This document shows positions 1-8,400 of a DNA stretch of 64,000 nucleotides, piece after piece. How positions within the stretch are numbered: position 1 is the first letter of the stretch; the number at the start of each line of letters is the position of its first letter. The DNA is from Flavobacterium seoulense (GTDB taxonomy: Bacteria > Bacteroidota > Bacteroidia > Flavobacteriales > Flavobacteriaceae). Below the pieces are notes generated by a model that saw only the letters and a program-made list of their open reading frames with translations, searched no databases and was not told where the DNA came from. The stretch lies in assembly GCF_000695795.1 (NCBI RefSeq), contig NZ_JNCA01000001.1, forward strand, positions 186,001 through 250,000. Reading direction: 5' to 3'. The translations under genes were made by a program, and so were the position numbers.

Positions 1-1157
1 TTTTAATTAATAAAACCGTAAACTCTTTTAAGGAGGCTTTTGGTTCTGAGCCAACAAAAGTTGTGCTTTCTCCAGGGAGAATTAACATCATCGGGGAACA
101 TATCGATTACAATGACGGATATGTTTTGCCAGCTGCTATCGATAAGATTATTTGCTTTGCTTTTGCAAAAAACAATACCAATACTTCTAAAGTAATTGCT
201 TTAGATTTGAATGATTCTTTTGAAATTGACGTTACGGCTGAGGTAAAACTAGACGATAATTCGTGGACAAATTACATTAGAGGCGTAATCAATCAATTAA
301 AAATTAACGGATTCCAGTTTGAGGGAGTGAACTGTGTTTTCAGCAGTAACATTCCTGTGGGTTCAGGTTTATCTTCTTCGGCAGCTTTAGAATGTGGTTT
401 CTTATTCGGGATGAACGACTTATTCAATTTGAATATCAAACCAGTTGACATTGCTTTGTTAGGTCAAAAAGCAGAACATTGGGTAGGAATCAAATGCGGA
501 ATTATGGATCAGTTCTCTAGTGTAATGGGACTAGAAGATAAAGTAATTAAAATTGATTGCCGCACTTTAGAATATAGCTATCACGATGCTAATTTTGCTG
601 ATTATTCGTTGATTTTATTTGATTCGAATGTAAAACACTCGTTGATGACTTCGGCTTATAATGAAAGAAGACAACAATGTGAAGAAGGAATTGCCATTGT
701 AAAAGCAAATTTCCCTGAGATAAAAAGTTTCAGAGATTGTACTGAACAAACAATTATTGATTTGGAAGACAAAATGAGTCATGAAGTTTTCAGACGTTCT
801 CTTTTTGTGGTAAAAGAAATCAATCGTGTGATTCAGGCTTGTGAGGCTTTGGATAACGGAAAAATTGAATTCTTAGGAGAATTAATGTTTGCTACTCACG
901 ATGGTCTGTCTAAAGACTACGAAGTAAGTTGCGAAGAGTTGGATTTATTAGTTGATTTGGCTAAAGAAGAAACGGCAGTTATCGGTTCCCGATTGATGGG
1001 AGGTGGTTTTGGAGGTTGTACTATCAACCTGGTTAAGAAAGGACACGAACAACAAATTAAAGATAAATTCTCAAAATTATATACCGAAGCTTTCGGAATC
1101 GAATTGAAAATTTACGATGTTAAAGTAAGTAACGGTACATCACTATACACTAAATAA
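1..1157 (+). CDS. galK: Galactokinase, 5' end cut by the window edge
   Basis: Phosphorylates galactose to galactose-1-phosphate with ATP, the first Leloir step, in the cytoplasm. The frame is open from base 3 up to the edge, and the codons before the GTG at 63 encode a normal GalK N-terminus running into SPGRINIIGEH, the galactokinase signature. The GTG is therefore an internal Val, and the true start lies just left of the window. Other GHMP-kinase motifs are the phosphate loop PVGSGLSSSA (about bases 351-380), CGIMDQFSS with the catalytic-type Asp, and MGGGFGGC near the end. The stop overlaps the galT ATG by one base (TAATG), so the two are translationally coupled. Identity is firm; only the start is missing. 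Confidence 0.96.
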   Translation, partial: LINKTVNSFKEAFGSEPTKVVLSPGRINIIGEHIDYNDGYVLPAAIDKIICFAFAKNNTNTSKVIALDLNDSFEIDVTAEVKLDDNSWTNYIRGVINQLKINGFQFEGVNCVFSSNIPVGSGLSSSAALECGFLFGMNDLFNLNIKPVDIALLGQKAEHWVGIKCGIMDQFSSVMGLEDKVIKIDCRTLEYSYHDANFADYSLILFDSNVKHSLMTSAYNERRQQCEEGIAIVKANFPEIKSFRDCTEQTIIDLEDKMSHEVFRRSLFVVKEINRVIQACEALDNGKIEFLGELMFATHDGLSKDYEVSCEELDLLVDLAKEETAVIGSRLMGGGFGGCTINLVKKGHEQQIKDKFSKLYTEAFGIELKIYDVKVSNGTSLYTK

Positions 1158-2212
1158 TGAGCATGAGAAAGTTTGATATTAATGAAGATCCGCACAGAAG
1201 GTATAATCCTTTGATTAACGAATGGGTTTTGGTTTCGCCACACCGTTCAAAAAGACCTTGGCAGGGACAAAAAGAAGCAGTAAATACTGTTGCCTTGCCA
1301 CAATATGATCCGGAGTGTTATTTATGTGCAGGAAATGTTCGTGCTAATGGCGAAGTAAATCCGGCTTACGAAAGTAGTTTTGTTTTCGAAAATGACTTTG
1401 CTGCGCTAAAACAGGAACCAATTGATTTTGGTGGAAACGAAGAAGGAAGCTTCTTTAAAGCGCAACCAGAAAGAGGAATTTCGAGAGTGGTTTGTTTTTC
1501 ACCAAGACATGATTTGACTTTACCTGAAATGGATGTGGATGGTATTGTAAATATTATTCATACATGGCAAAAAGAATACACTGATTTAGGTAATGTTGAT
1601 TACATCAATCACGTACAAATTTTTGAAAATAAAGGAAGTGTGATGGGATGTAGTAATCCGCATCCACACGGACAAATTTGGGCGCAGTCTTCATTGCCTA
1701 CGCAGGTGGAGAAAACCCAAAATAACCTGAAAGCTTATTTCGAAAAAAACGGAACGAATCTTTTACAGGATTATTTAAAAGAAGAATTAAAAGTAAAAGA
1801 GCGCGTTGTTGTGGAGAACAATCATTTTGCAGCCATTGTTCCTTTCTGGGCAATCTGGCCTTTTGAAACTATGATTATCAGCAAGCGTCACATCACTAAA
1901 ATTACTGATTTTACCGAAGATGAGGTAGCAGCTTTTGCTGATGTTTTAAAAAGATTGACAACTAAATACGATAATCTTTTCGAAACATCGTTCCCTTATT
2001 CATCAGGAATTCATCAGGCTCCAACAGATGGTGAAGCGCATCAGGAATGGCAATTCCACATGCATTTTTATCCGCCATTGTTGCGTTCGGCTTCAGTGAA
2101 AAAATTCATGGTTGGTTACGAAATGATGGGCGAATCTCAAAGAGATATCACGCCGGAGAAAAGTGCTGAAATGTTGAGAAACTTATCTGAGGTACATTAC
2201 AAACAAAAATAA
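1157..2212 (+). CDS. galT: Galactose-1-phosphate uridylyltransferase
   Basis: Exchanges UMP between UDP-glucose and galactose-1-phosphate, the second Leloir step. The 351-residue length is normal for the family. It has the HIT-superfamily active-site motif HPHGQIW, with His169 and His171; the second His is the one expected to be uridylylated. A CYLC pair (Cys54, Cys57) fits the metal site of the E. coli-type enzyme. The start ATG overlaps the galK stop by one base; a second in-frame ATG two codons later is also possible. galE follows after 10 bp, so all belong to one operon. Confidence 0.96.
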   Translation: MSMRKFDINEDPHRRYNPLINEWVLVSPHRSKRPWQGQKEAVNTVALPQYDPECYLCAGNVRANGEVNPAYESSFVFENDFAALKQEPIDFGGNEEGSFFKAQPERGISRVVCFSPRHDLTLPEMDVDGIVNIIHTWQKEYTDLGNVDYINHVQIFENKGSVMGCSNPHPHGQIWAQSSLPTQVEKTQNNLKAYFEKNGTNLLQDYLKEELKVKERVVVENNHFAAIVPFWAIWPFETMIISKRHITKITDFTEDEVAAFADVLKRLTTKYDNLFETSFPYSSGIHQAPTDGEAHQEWQFHMHFYPPLLRSASVKKFMVGYEMMGESQRDITPEKSAEMLRNLSEVHYKQK

Positions 2213-2222
2213 AAACGAAATT

Positions 2223-3236
2223 ATGAAAATACTTGTTACGGGAGGTTTAGGTTTCATAGGTTCTCATACTGTAGTCGAATTACAAAACGAAGGTTTTGAG
2301 GTGGTGGTTATTGATAATTTATCCAATTCATCTGAAGACGTTTTAAAAGGAATTGAAGCTATAACAGGGAAAAAACCACTTTTTGAAAAACTGGATTTAA
2401 GAGATAAAGCGGTAGTTCAGGATTTTTTTAAACGTCATGCTGATGTGAATGGAGTAATTCATTTTGCAGCTTCTAAGGCAGTAGGAGAAAGTGTGGGGAA
2501 TCCGTTGTTGTATTATGAAAACAACATCAATGCCTTGGTTTACATACTTCAGGAATTAGAGAAAAAAGAAAATGCTAATTTTATTTTCAGTTCTTCTTGT
2601 ACGGTTTATGGTCAGGCCGAAACAATGCCTATCAACGAGAATTCAGCTGTACAGCCAGCGATGTCTCCTTACGGAAACACTAAACAAATAGGAGAGGAAA
2701 TTATTACCGATGTGGCTAAAGTAAGTGGAATCAACGCTATTCTATTGCGTTATTTTAACCCAATTGGAGCACATCCATCAGTTGAAATTGGAGAGTTACC
2801 AATAGGTGTTCCGCAAAATTTAGTTCCTTTCATTACTCAAACCGGAATCGGATTACGTAAAGAATTATTGGTTTATGGTAATGATTATCCAACACCGGAC
2901 GGAACTTGTATCCGCGATTACATTCATGTAGTAGATTTGGCGAAAGCACACGTTATCGCTTTACAACGTTTATTGAATAAAAAGAACGAAGAAAAAGTAG
3001 AAACTTTCAATTTAGGAACCGGAGTAGGAAGTTCAGTATTAGAAGTAATTAATGCTTTCGAAAAAGTAAGCGGTCAAAAACTGGCTTATCAAATCGTTGA
3101 CAGAAGAGAAGGTGATGTTACTTTGGCTTACGCCAATACCGATAAGGCTAATAATGTATTGGGTTGGAAAACTCAATTAAGCTTGGAACAAGCGATGGAA
3201 AGTGCCTGGAAATGGGAACAAAAAATAAGAAGCTAG
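2223..3236 (+). CDS. galE: UDP-glucose 4-epimerase
   Basis: Interconverts UDP-galactose and UDP-glucose with bound NAD, closing the Leloir cycle. This is an extended short-chain dehydrogenase of 337 residues with the Rossmann motif GGLGFIG (residues 7-13). The catalytic motif SPYGNTK contains Tyr150 and Lys154, and the preceding FSSSCTVYG supplies the catalytic Ser/Thr. It lies 10 bp after galT and 35 bp before a sugar symporter gene. It could also serve surface-polysaccharide synthesis, but its place in the gal operon points to galactose use. Confidence 0.95.
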   Translation: MKILVTGGLGFIGSHTVVELQNEGFEVVVIDNLSNSSEDVLKGIEAITGKKPLFEKLDLRDKAVVQDFFKRHADVNGVIHFAASKAVGESVGNPLLYYENNINALVYILQELEKKENANFIFSSSCTVYGQAETMPINENSAVQPAMSPYGNTKQIGEEIITDVAKVSGINAILLRYFNPIGAHPSVEIGELPIGVPQNLVPFITQTGIGLRKELLVYGNDYPTPDGTCIRDYIHVVDLAKAHVIALQRLLNKKNEEKVETFNLGTGVGSSVLEVINAFEKVSGQKLAYQIVDRREGDVTLAYANTDKANNVLGWKTQLSLEQAMESAWKWEQKIRS

Positions 3237-3271
3237 ACCTTAACCAGATTAATAATTTTAAATAAAAACCT

Positions 3272-4957
3272 ATGAGCTCAAGTCTCGAATTTGCAGATTA
3301 TGCAGTATTTATCATCTATTTTTTAATTGTATCTATTTACGGATATATCGTTTATCGCAAACGCGAGAAAAACGAACACGATGCTAAGGCGTACTTCTTA
3401 GCCGAAGGAACTTTAACCTGGTGGGCAATTGGAGCTTCACTTATTGCTTCAAATATTTCAGCAGAACAGTTTATCGGAATGAGTGGAGAAGGATTCTTCT
3501 TAGGAATTGCTGTTGCTGCTTACGAATGGGTTGCTGCTATTGCTTTGATTATTATTGCTATTTGGTTTATTCCTGTTTATTTGAAGAACAAGATTTACAC
3601 CATGCCACAGTTCTTAAAAACACGTTATAATGAGTCAACAGCTTTGATTATGGCTGTTTTCTGGTTGTTCTTGTATGTATTTGTAAACTTAACTTCAATT
3701 TTATACTTAGGGGCGGTTGCTATTAATGGATTAGCCGGTGGAGATTACCTTCATGTAATTATGTTAGGATTGGCGATCTTTGCTTTGATTATCTCTCTTG
3801 GAGGTATGAAAGTAGTAGCTTATACTGATGTTATTCAGGTAGCGGTTTTGATTATTGGAGGTTTAGTAACTTCTTATATCGCTTTAACAACTGTTGGTCA
3901 GTATTTTGGAGTGGGTCAGGACGCGATTGCAGGATTCAATGTTTTGATGGAAAAAGCACCGGAACATTTCAAAATGATTATTCCAAGACCAAATGAAAAT
4001 TCTTCTCAATTAGAGATTGATAAATATTTGACTTTCCCAGGAGTATTATCTTATTTAGCGGGTATCTGGATCATCAACTTAAACTATTGGGGATGTAACC
4101 AATACATTACGCAAAGAGCTCTTGGAGCTGATTTAACAACGGCTCGTACAGGTATTTTATTTGCAGGTTTATTGAAATTATTAATGCCTGTAATTGTAAT
4201 GTTGCCAGGAATTGCTGCTTACGTTTTATACGAAGGAGGACATTTACCACAATTAGTTGGAGGAAAAGACGGAGCTTATTCAGCAATGTTGACGTTCTTA
4301 CCAACAGGATTAAAAGGATTATCAGTTGCGGCTTTAACTGCTGCTATTGTAGCTTCATTAGCGGGTAAAGTAAACAGTATTTCGACTATTTATACTTTAG
4401 ACGTTCATAAAAAATACATTCAAAAAGAAGCTTCAGACAGAGCTCAGGTAAACATTGGTCGTTATGCGGTTTTTGCTTCAATGGTTTTGGCAGTATTGTT
4501 TACTTGGAATGACGTTTTAGGAATTGGTGGAGTAGGAGGATTTACTTATATCCAGAAATATACAGGATTCATTAGTCCTGGAGTATTCGCTATGTTCTTC
4601 TTAGGTATGTTCTGGAAAAGAACAACAGGAACAGCAGCTATTGTGGGTGTAATTGCAGGTTTCTTATTATCTGTTTTATTCAACGAATTTGCTCCGGCAT
4701 TGTTTGGAAACGAAACATTCTTATACACAGCCTGGCCAAATGGTAAAGGTGGTTTCGAAATTCCGTTCCACATTTGTATGGGATTATCATTCTTGTTTAC
4801 GATGTTGTTGATGATTGGAATCAGTTTTGCAGGACCAAAAGTAAACCCTAAAGCATTCGAATTAGATACTGAAATGTTCAAGGTAAAACCTCAAACTACA
4901 GTATTAATCATTATCACTTTATTAATTATCGCTGCTTTATACGTGAAGTTCTGGTAA
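3272..4957 (+). CDS. Sodium/sugar symporter (SSS/SLC5 family), probably for galactose
   Basis: Inner-membrane secondary transporter of 561 residues. Roughly 13-14 hydrophobic segments are spread along the whole length, as in SglT-like sodium/glucose-galactose cotransporters. SSS-type features include the early ADYAVFIIYFLIVSIYG helix and the GASLIASNISAEQFIGMSG segment that forms part of the sodium and sugar sites. It is the last gene of the gal operon and is followed by a strong terminator. The substrate is inferred from the neighbours; members of this family also carry glucose, myo-inositol or sialic acid. Confidence 0.88.
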   Translation: MSSSLEFADYAVFIIYFLIVSIYGYIVYRKREKNEHDAKAYFLAEGTLTWWAIGASLIASNISAEQFIGMSGEGFFLGIAVAAYEWVAAIALIIIAIWFIPVYLKNKIYTMPQFLKTRYNESTALIMAVFWLFLYVFVNLTSILYLGAVAINGLAGGDYLHVIMLGLAIFALIISLGGMKVVAYTDVIQVAVLIIGGLVTSYIALTTVGQYFGVGQDAIAGFNVLMEKAPEHFKMIIPRPNENSSQLEIDKYLTFPGVLSYLAGIWIINLNYWGCNQYITQRALGADLTTARTGILFAGLLKLLMPVIVMLPGIAAYVLYEGGHLPQLVGGKDGAYSAMLTFLPTGLKGLSVAALTAAIVASLAGKVNSISTIYTLDVHKKYIQKEASDRAQVNIGRYAVFASMVLAVLFTWNDVLGIGGVGGFTYIQKYTGFISPGVFAMFFLGMFWKRTTGTAAIVGVIAGFLLSVLFNEFAPALFGNETFLYTAWPNGKGGFEIPFHICMGLSFLFTMLLMIGISFAGPKVNPKAFELDTEMFKVKPQTTVLIIITLLIIAALYVKFW

Positions 4958-4982
4958 GAGAAAATAATAGTTTTAAATGTAG

Positions 4983-5019
4983 AAAAGTGGAATCGGATTT
5001 GTCTGATTCCACTTTTTTT
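4983..5019 (+). terminator. Rho-independent terminator of the gal operon
   Basis: Perfect 12-bp stem AAAAGTGGAATC (4983-4994) with GATTCCACTTTT (5005-5016), a 10-base loop and a run of T on the plus strand. It lies 25 bp after the symporter stop. Confidence 0.9.
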
Positions 5020-5053
5020 AGTTAAACCCGAAACATCGGAAAAAAATAAAGCA

Positions 5054-5083
5054 TAAAAAAACCTTCTGTTAAGAGAAGGTTTT
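5054..5083 (-). terminator. Terminator of the outer-membrane protein gene
   Basis: Stem AAAACCTTCT (5058-5067) with AGAAGGTTTT (5074-5083) and a 6-base loop. On the minus strand it is followed by a T run and lies about 20 bp after the stop of the 5105-5638 gene. Confidence 0.85.
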
Positions 5084-5104
5084 AAATTGAAAGCTAATTT
5101 TATA

Positions 5105-5638
5105 TTAGAAGTGTAATGCAAATCCAATGTTTAATTGAAAAACATCATCATAAAAATCATCGTTTAATGATACATTATAACGGATTCCTGGCTCGATTGA
5201 AACGTTTTTATTTAGAAAAATAGCGTAACCTGCTTGTAAACCTAAATAGGAAGGATTTTCATCCAAATCCTCATAATTCACTCCATTATAAGAGATTTCT
5301 AAAGGGAATTTACCAGCAGCATAATACTTCAGTCCTAATTTGTAAGCAAAGTTACTTGCAGAGTAATATTCGCCAAAAGCATCATCGTAAAAAGAAGTTT
5401 CTCCAAATCCTAATCCAAATTTTAAAGCTAGTTTATCATCAACAAAATATCCTGCTTCGGCACCAATATTATAATCTGTTCGGCCATCTTCTGACCATAA
5501 CCCTATTGAAGTGTTTCCTACTTTCTCGCCAAAACCAGTGTTTACTTCAATTAACCAACTTCCTTTAGAAATTTGCGATTGTGCATTGGCAAAACCAAAT
5601 GCTAAAACAGCCATAGCTGTAAAAAATAATTTTTTCAT
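5105..5638 (-). CDS. Small outer-membrane beta-barrel protein
   Basis: The start chosen is the ATG at 5638, giving 177 residues beginning MKKLFFTAMAVLAFGFANAQ, a clean type I signal peptide ending at Ala-Gln. A longer reading back to 5686 would put 16 charged residues before the signal and is unlikely. The mature part alternates polar and hydrophobic residues, is rich in Gly, Tyr and Phe, and ends in Phe (NIGFALHF), as expected of an 8-strand OmpW/OmpX-like porin-fold barrel. The specific function is unknown. It is monocistronic, with its own terminator. Confidence 0.8.
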   Translation of the reverse strand: MKKLFFTAMAVLAFGFANAQSQISKGSWLIEVNTGFGEKVGNTSIGLWSEDGRTDYNIGAEAGYFVDDKLALKFGLGFGETSFYDDAFGEYYSASNFAYKLGLKYYAAGKFPLEISYNGVNYEDLDENPSYLGLQAGYAIFLNKNVSIEPGIRYNVSLNDDFYDDVFQLNIGFALHF

Positions 5639-5779
5639 TTTCTTTTCTATTTTTTTTAAAACAAGAATGTAAAACGTGTTTTGCAATTATTTATTTTAGG
5701 AGTGTTTGAAAAAAATAAAGCTATAGTTTTCTAAAAAGCAAAAACTTAATCCTGATAATTTGTGGTTAAACCTGAAAAT

Positions 5780-6214
5780 TCACATTTTTTTTATCACATA
5801 AGTTACAATTCCCCAAATGATAAGTTCATTTTCTTCGGTTACTTTTGTGGGAGTGTAATTGCTATTTTCGGGCATTAAGTAAAGGCAGTCTTTTTGTAAT
5901 TTAATACGTTTTACGGTGAATTCTCCATCGATAAAGCAAATGGCAATTTTGTTGTCCTGCGGTTCAATACTTCGGTCTACAATCAATACATCTTCATTTT
6001 CAATCCCGGCATCAATCATCGAGTTTCCTTTTACTTTGATATAAAAGGTTGCCAGCGGATTTTCACTCAATTCTTTATTCAAATCGATATTATTCTCCAT
6101 AAAGTCAGCTGCGGGAGAAGGAAATCCTGCCGAAACACCATCAGGAATGAAAGGAATTCGTAATTCGCTTTCGAAATCCGGTTTGTAGAAACTAAGTTTT
6201 GGATCTTTTTTCAT
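5780..6214 (-). CDS. umuD: UmuD-like autoproteolytic subunit of a Y-family polymerase
   Basis: LexA/UmuD S24 peptidase of 144 residues. It has an Ala29-Gly30 cleavage site in SAGFPSPA, catalytic Ser65 in GNSM and Lys102 in FTVKR, all in the order and spacing of UmuD. It lacks a DNA-binding domain, so it is UmuD rather than LexA. RecA-stimulated self-cleavage would produce the active form that works with UmuC in translesion synthesis. Its ATG overlaps the stop of umuC by four bases (ATGA), so it is translated after umuC, the reverse of the E. coli umuD-umuC order. Confidence 0.92.
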   Translation of the reverse strand: MKKDPKLSFYKPDFESELRIPFIPDGVSAGFPSPAADFMENNIDLNKELSENPLATFYIKVKGNSMIDAGIENEDVLIVDRSIEPQDNKIAICFIDGEFTVKRIKLQKDCLYLMPENSNYTPTKVTEENELIIWGIVTYVIKKM

Positions 6215-7485
6215 TCGCAGCTTATTTGAAGAATTTCTTTAAAATTGGTAGTGTATTTGTTAGATAAAAGTTTCTGATTCATATCCCAGGTAAGCTTTAA
6301 ATTTTGGCTTGCCAATTTTACTTTAGTATCACCAATTTTTTTATTGAGATTGTCCATTGCTCTCATCAAAGCCAAATGTTTCGGATTTTCTTCTTCGAAT
6401 AATTGCAGTTGTTTTTGACTTTCGCCAATGAGTTCGCTGACAATTACTCCCGCTTTTTTAAATTTCAAATGTTCGTTGCCCTGATGCAATTGTTTTAATA
6501 AATGAATGGCGGTGTTTGCTATTGTCAATGTCGAATTAGTGGCATACGGTAAAGTAATGGCTGTATTAAAATAGTATTTTGATGTTTTTACGCTGTGTTT
6601 GTCAATCACGAGCATCACGATTATGGTATGACAGCAGGATTTTTGATTGCGTAATTTCTCGGCACAAACCGCTGCAAAAGTGGTGATGCGTTCGCGCAGT
6701 AAATCAAAATCGGCGATTTGTTTAGGGAAACTTCGGGTAATGGCAATACTTTTCTTTTGATCAGGAATAGGTTCTAAATCCAAGACCGATTTTCCTTCCA
6801 ATTCCGCTTTTAATCGAAGACCGGTAACGCCCATTTCTCGTTTTATCCAGGCTTCATGCTGTGGTTGTATAAAATCGAGTGCGGTATAGATGTTTCTTAG
6901 TTTTACTTTTTTTGTCATTCGGTAACCAATGCCCCAAACATCTTCAATTTTAGTCCATTTCAATGCTTTGATACGTTTTTCTTCCGAATCAATTACATAA
7001 ACACCTTGAGTTTTTTCCTGGAATTCTTTAGCAATTTTATTGGCTACTTTTGATAAGGCTTTGGTTTCAGCAAATCCGATGCATATTGGTAAACCAATCC
7101 ACTTTCGAACACGATTCTTCATCTGAAGACCATAATTGTGGTAATCTACTATAGTTAGTCCGTCAAAATTTAAGAAGGCTTCATCAATGCTGTAAATTTC
7201 AACATGAGGTGTAAATTGGTTCAGAATTTCCATCACACGACGGCTTAAATCGCCATAGAGTGCATAATTAGACGAAAATAGTTGAATGCTTTTTTCTCTT
7301 ACTAAGTCTTTAATCTGAAATGCCGGAGCGCCCATAGGAATTCCGGCTAGTTTGGCTTCATAACTTCTGGAAATCACGCAGCCATCGTTGTTAGATAAAA
7401 TCGCAACGGGTTTGTCGTTGAGTTCCGGTTGGAAAACACGTTCGCAGGAAGCATAGAAATTATTACAATCGACTAAGGCATACAT
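6211..7485 (-). CDS. umuC: Y-family error-prone DNA polymerase, UmuC type
   Basis: Translesion polymerase of 424 residues, normal for UmuC. Catalytic metal ligands are visible in VDCNNFYASCE (Asp6) and in YSIDEAF (Asp101, Glu102). The helix-hairpin-helix part follows around KIEDVWGIGYRMTKK, then the little-finger domain, and a C-terminal tail of the UmuC-associated DUF4113 type (KYTTNFKEI). It is the first gene of a two-gene operon with umuD. A long inverted repeat at 7574-7650 lies about 90 bp upstream and may be regulatory. No classical LexA box was recognised. Confidence 0.93.
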   Translation of the reverse strand: MYALVDCNNFYASCERVFQPELNDKPVAILSNNDGCVISRSYEAKLAGIPMGAPAFQIKDLVREKSIQLFSSNYALYGDLSRRVMEILNQFTPHVEIYSIDEAFLNFDGLTIVDYHNYGLQMKNRVRKWIGLPICIGFAETKALSKVANKIAKEFQEKTQGVYVIDSEEKRIKALKWTKIEDVWGIGYRMTKKVKLRNIYTALDFIQPQHEAWIKREMGVTGLRLKAELEGKSVLDLEPIPDQKKSIAITRSFPKQIADFDLLRERITTFAAVCAEKLRNQKSCCHTIIVMLVIDKHSVKTSKYYFNTAITLPYATNSTLTIANTAIHLLKQLHQGNEHLKFKKAGVIVSELIGESQKQLQLFEEENPKHLALMRAMDNLNKKIGDTKVKLASQNLKLTWDMNQKLLSNKYTTNFKEILQISCE

Positions 7486-7573
7486 GGTACAAAATTACGG
7501 AATACTGTTTCGTTGTAAAGTTAAATTTTTGAGTTTTTAGAATTTTGCTGAAACGACGAAATGCAGTAGCAAC

Positions 7574-7650
7574 TATGCTATTTTACCTATAAAGTATTTA
7601 ATATTGTCATTTTTCAACTAAAACGTTTTCGTAAAAGGTAATATAGCATA
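7574..7650. repeat. 15-bp inverted repeat between umuC and a divergent gene
   Basis: TATGCTATTTTACCT (7574-7588) and AGGTAATATAGCATA (7636-7650) are inverted copies with one mismatch, separated by 47 bp. They lie in the divergent spacer between umuC (minus) and the exported-protein gene (plus). Two half-sites of a looping or cooperative repressor, or a cruciform, are possible readings. Confidence 0.5.
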
Positions 7651-7693
7651 CAAATATGAAAAACCACTGTAGTTTAAATGCATATTGGCACAG

Positions 7694-7701
7694 TATCTTT
7701 G
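7694..7701 (+). promoter_or_regulatory. -7 promoter box for the 7740 gene
   Basis: TATCTTTG matches the Bacteroidota -7 consensus TAnnTTTG exactly and lies 38 bp before the ATG at 7740. It would fall inside the coding region if the upstream in-frame ATG at 7656 were used, which supports the later start. No clear TTG is seen at the -33 distance. Confidence 0.5.
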
Positions 7702-7739
7702 TCTCAGTTAAAAGAATTATAAATCTAAAAATTCTAATT

Positions 7740-8141
7740 ATGAAAAAGATTTTAAAACTTAGTATCGTATTAATGGTAATCCTAATTGCTATAAATACTC
7801 GTGCAACTGGCGTGAAAATTTCTAAAGAAGAAAAAGCTAGTTCAAAAAAGACGGTAACTTTTGCTCTAAATGATATTAATAAAGCTAATGTTTCTATTTA
7901 TGATGCAAATGATAAATTATTACACACAGAAAAAGTGTATACTCTAAATTTGAATCCACTAAAATCAAGTGACAAAATCGTTAAAACTTACGATTTGAAT
8001 CCATTAGCTGACGGAGTTTATCACTTAGTTGCTGATTCAAAAACTAAAACGGTGAAATATGAAATTCTTGTAGTAGATGGAACTGCAACAATCATGTCAG
8101 ATCCTTATGTAGAAATTAACAAAATGGTAGCTGTTAAATAA
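7740..8141 (+). CDS. Small exported protein of unknown function
   Basis: 133 residues starting MKKILKLSIVLMVILIAINTRA, a signal peptide. An in-frame ATG at 7656 would add 28 residues before the signal and span the likely promoter, so it was not used. The mature part is Lys- and Thr-rich with short beta-strand patterns (VSIYDANDKLLHTE, LADGVYHLVADS) reminiscent of the Ig-like sandwich of T9SS sorting tails and of DUF3244-like proteins. It is too short to carry cargo of its own. It sits divergently from umuC and ends in a strong terminator, so it is probably a single-gene unit. Confidence 0.7.
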   Translation: MKKILKLSIVLMVILIAINTRATGVKISKEEKASSKKTVTFALNDINKANVSIYDANDKLLHTEKVYTLNLNPLKSSDKIVKTYDLNPLADGVYHLVADSKTKTVKYEILVVDGTATIMSDPYVEINKMVAVK

Positions 8142-8162
8142 TTAAGATTGGTTAGTAGTAAG

Positions 8163-8192
8163 AAAGACTCCTTTTTAGGAGTCTTTTTTTTT
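8163..8192 (+). terminator. Rho-independent terminator
   Basis: Perfect 10-bp stem AAAGACTCCT (8163-8172) with AGGAGTCTTT (8177-8186), 4-base loop, then T9. It lies 22 bp after the exported-protein stop. Confidence 0.93.
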
Positions 8193-8400
8193 GGGTTCAA
8201 ATTCAAGTTACGATTGTAAATCAATAATTCGAAAAAAAAATTATCTTTAACCTTTGCACTCTTATTGTGGAAAGGCCTTAAAATGCTGAATGCTATTTGT
8301 AAAATGAAAGGATAAAATAATAAAAGTCTTTAGTTTAAATAAGATTTTGAGTGTTATTATATTATTTGAACCATTTTTAATTAAAAATAGCCGACCATAA

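Noticed and set aside
4107..4881. Minus-strand frames within the symporter gene
   Set aside because: Shadows of the symporter coding sequence with no motifs, promoter or start signals.
7486..7573. Minus-strand promoter CAAAATTA at 7490-7497 for umuC
   Set aside because: It would place the transcription start at the ATG itself and lacks a -33 box.
8283..8315. 10-residue upstream ORF (MLNAICKMKG) before GH97
   Set aside because: Too short, and no attenuator structure or residue bias to support a leader peptide.
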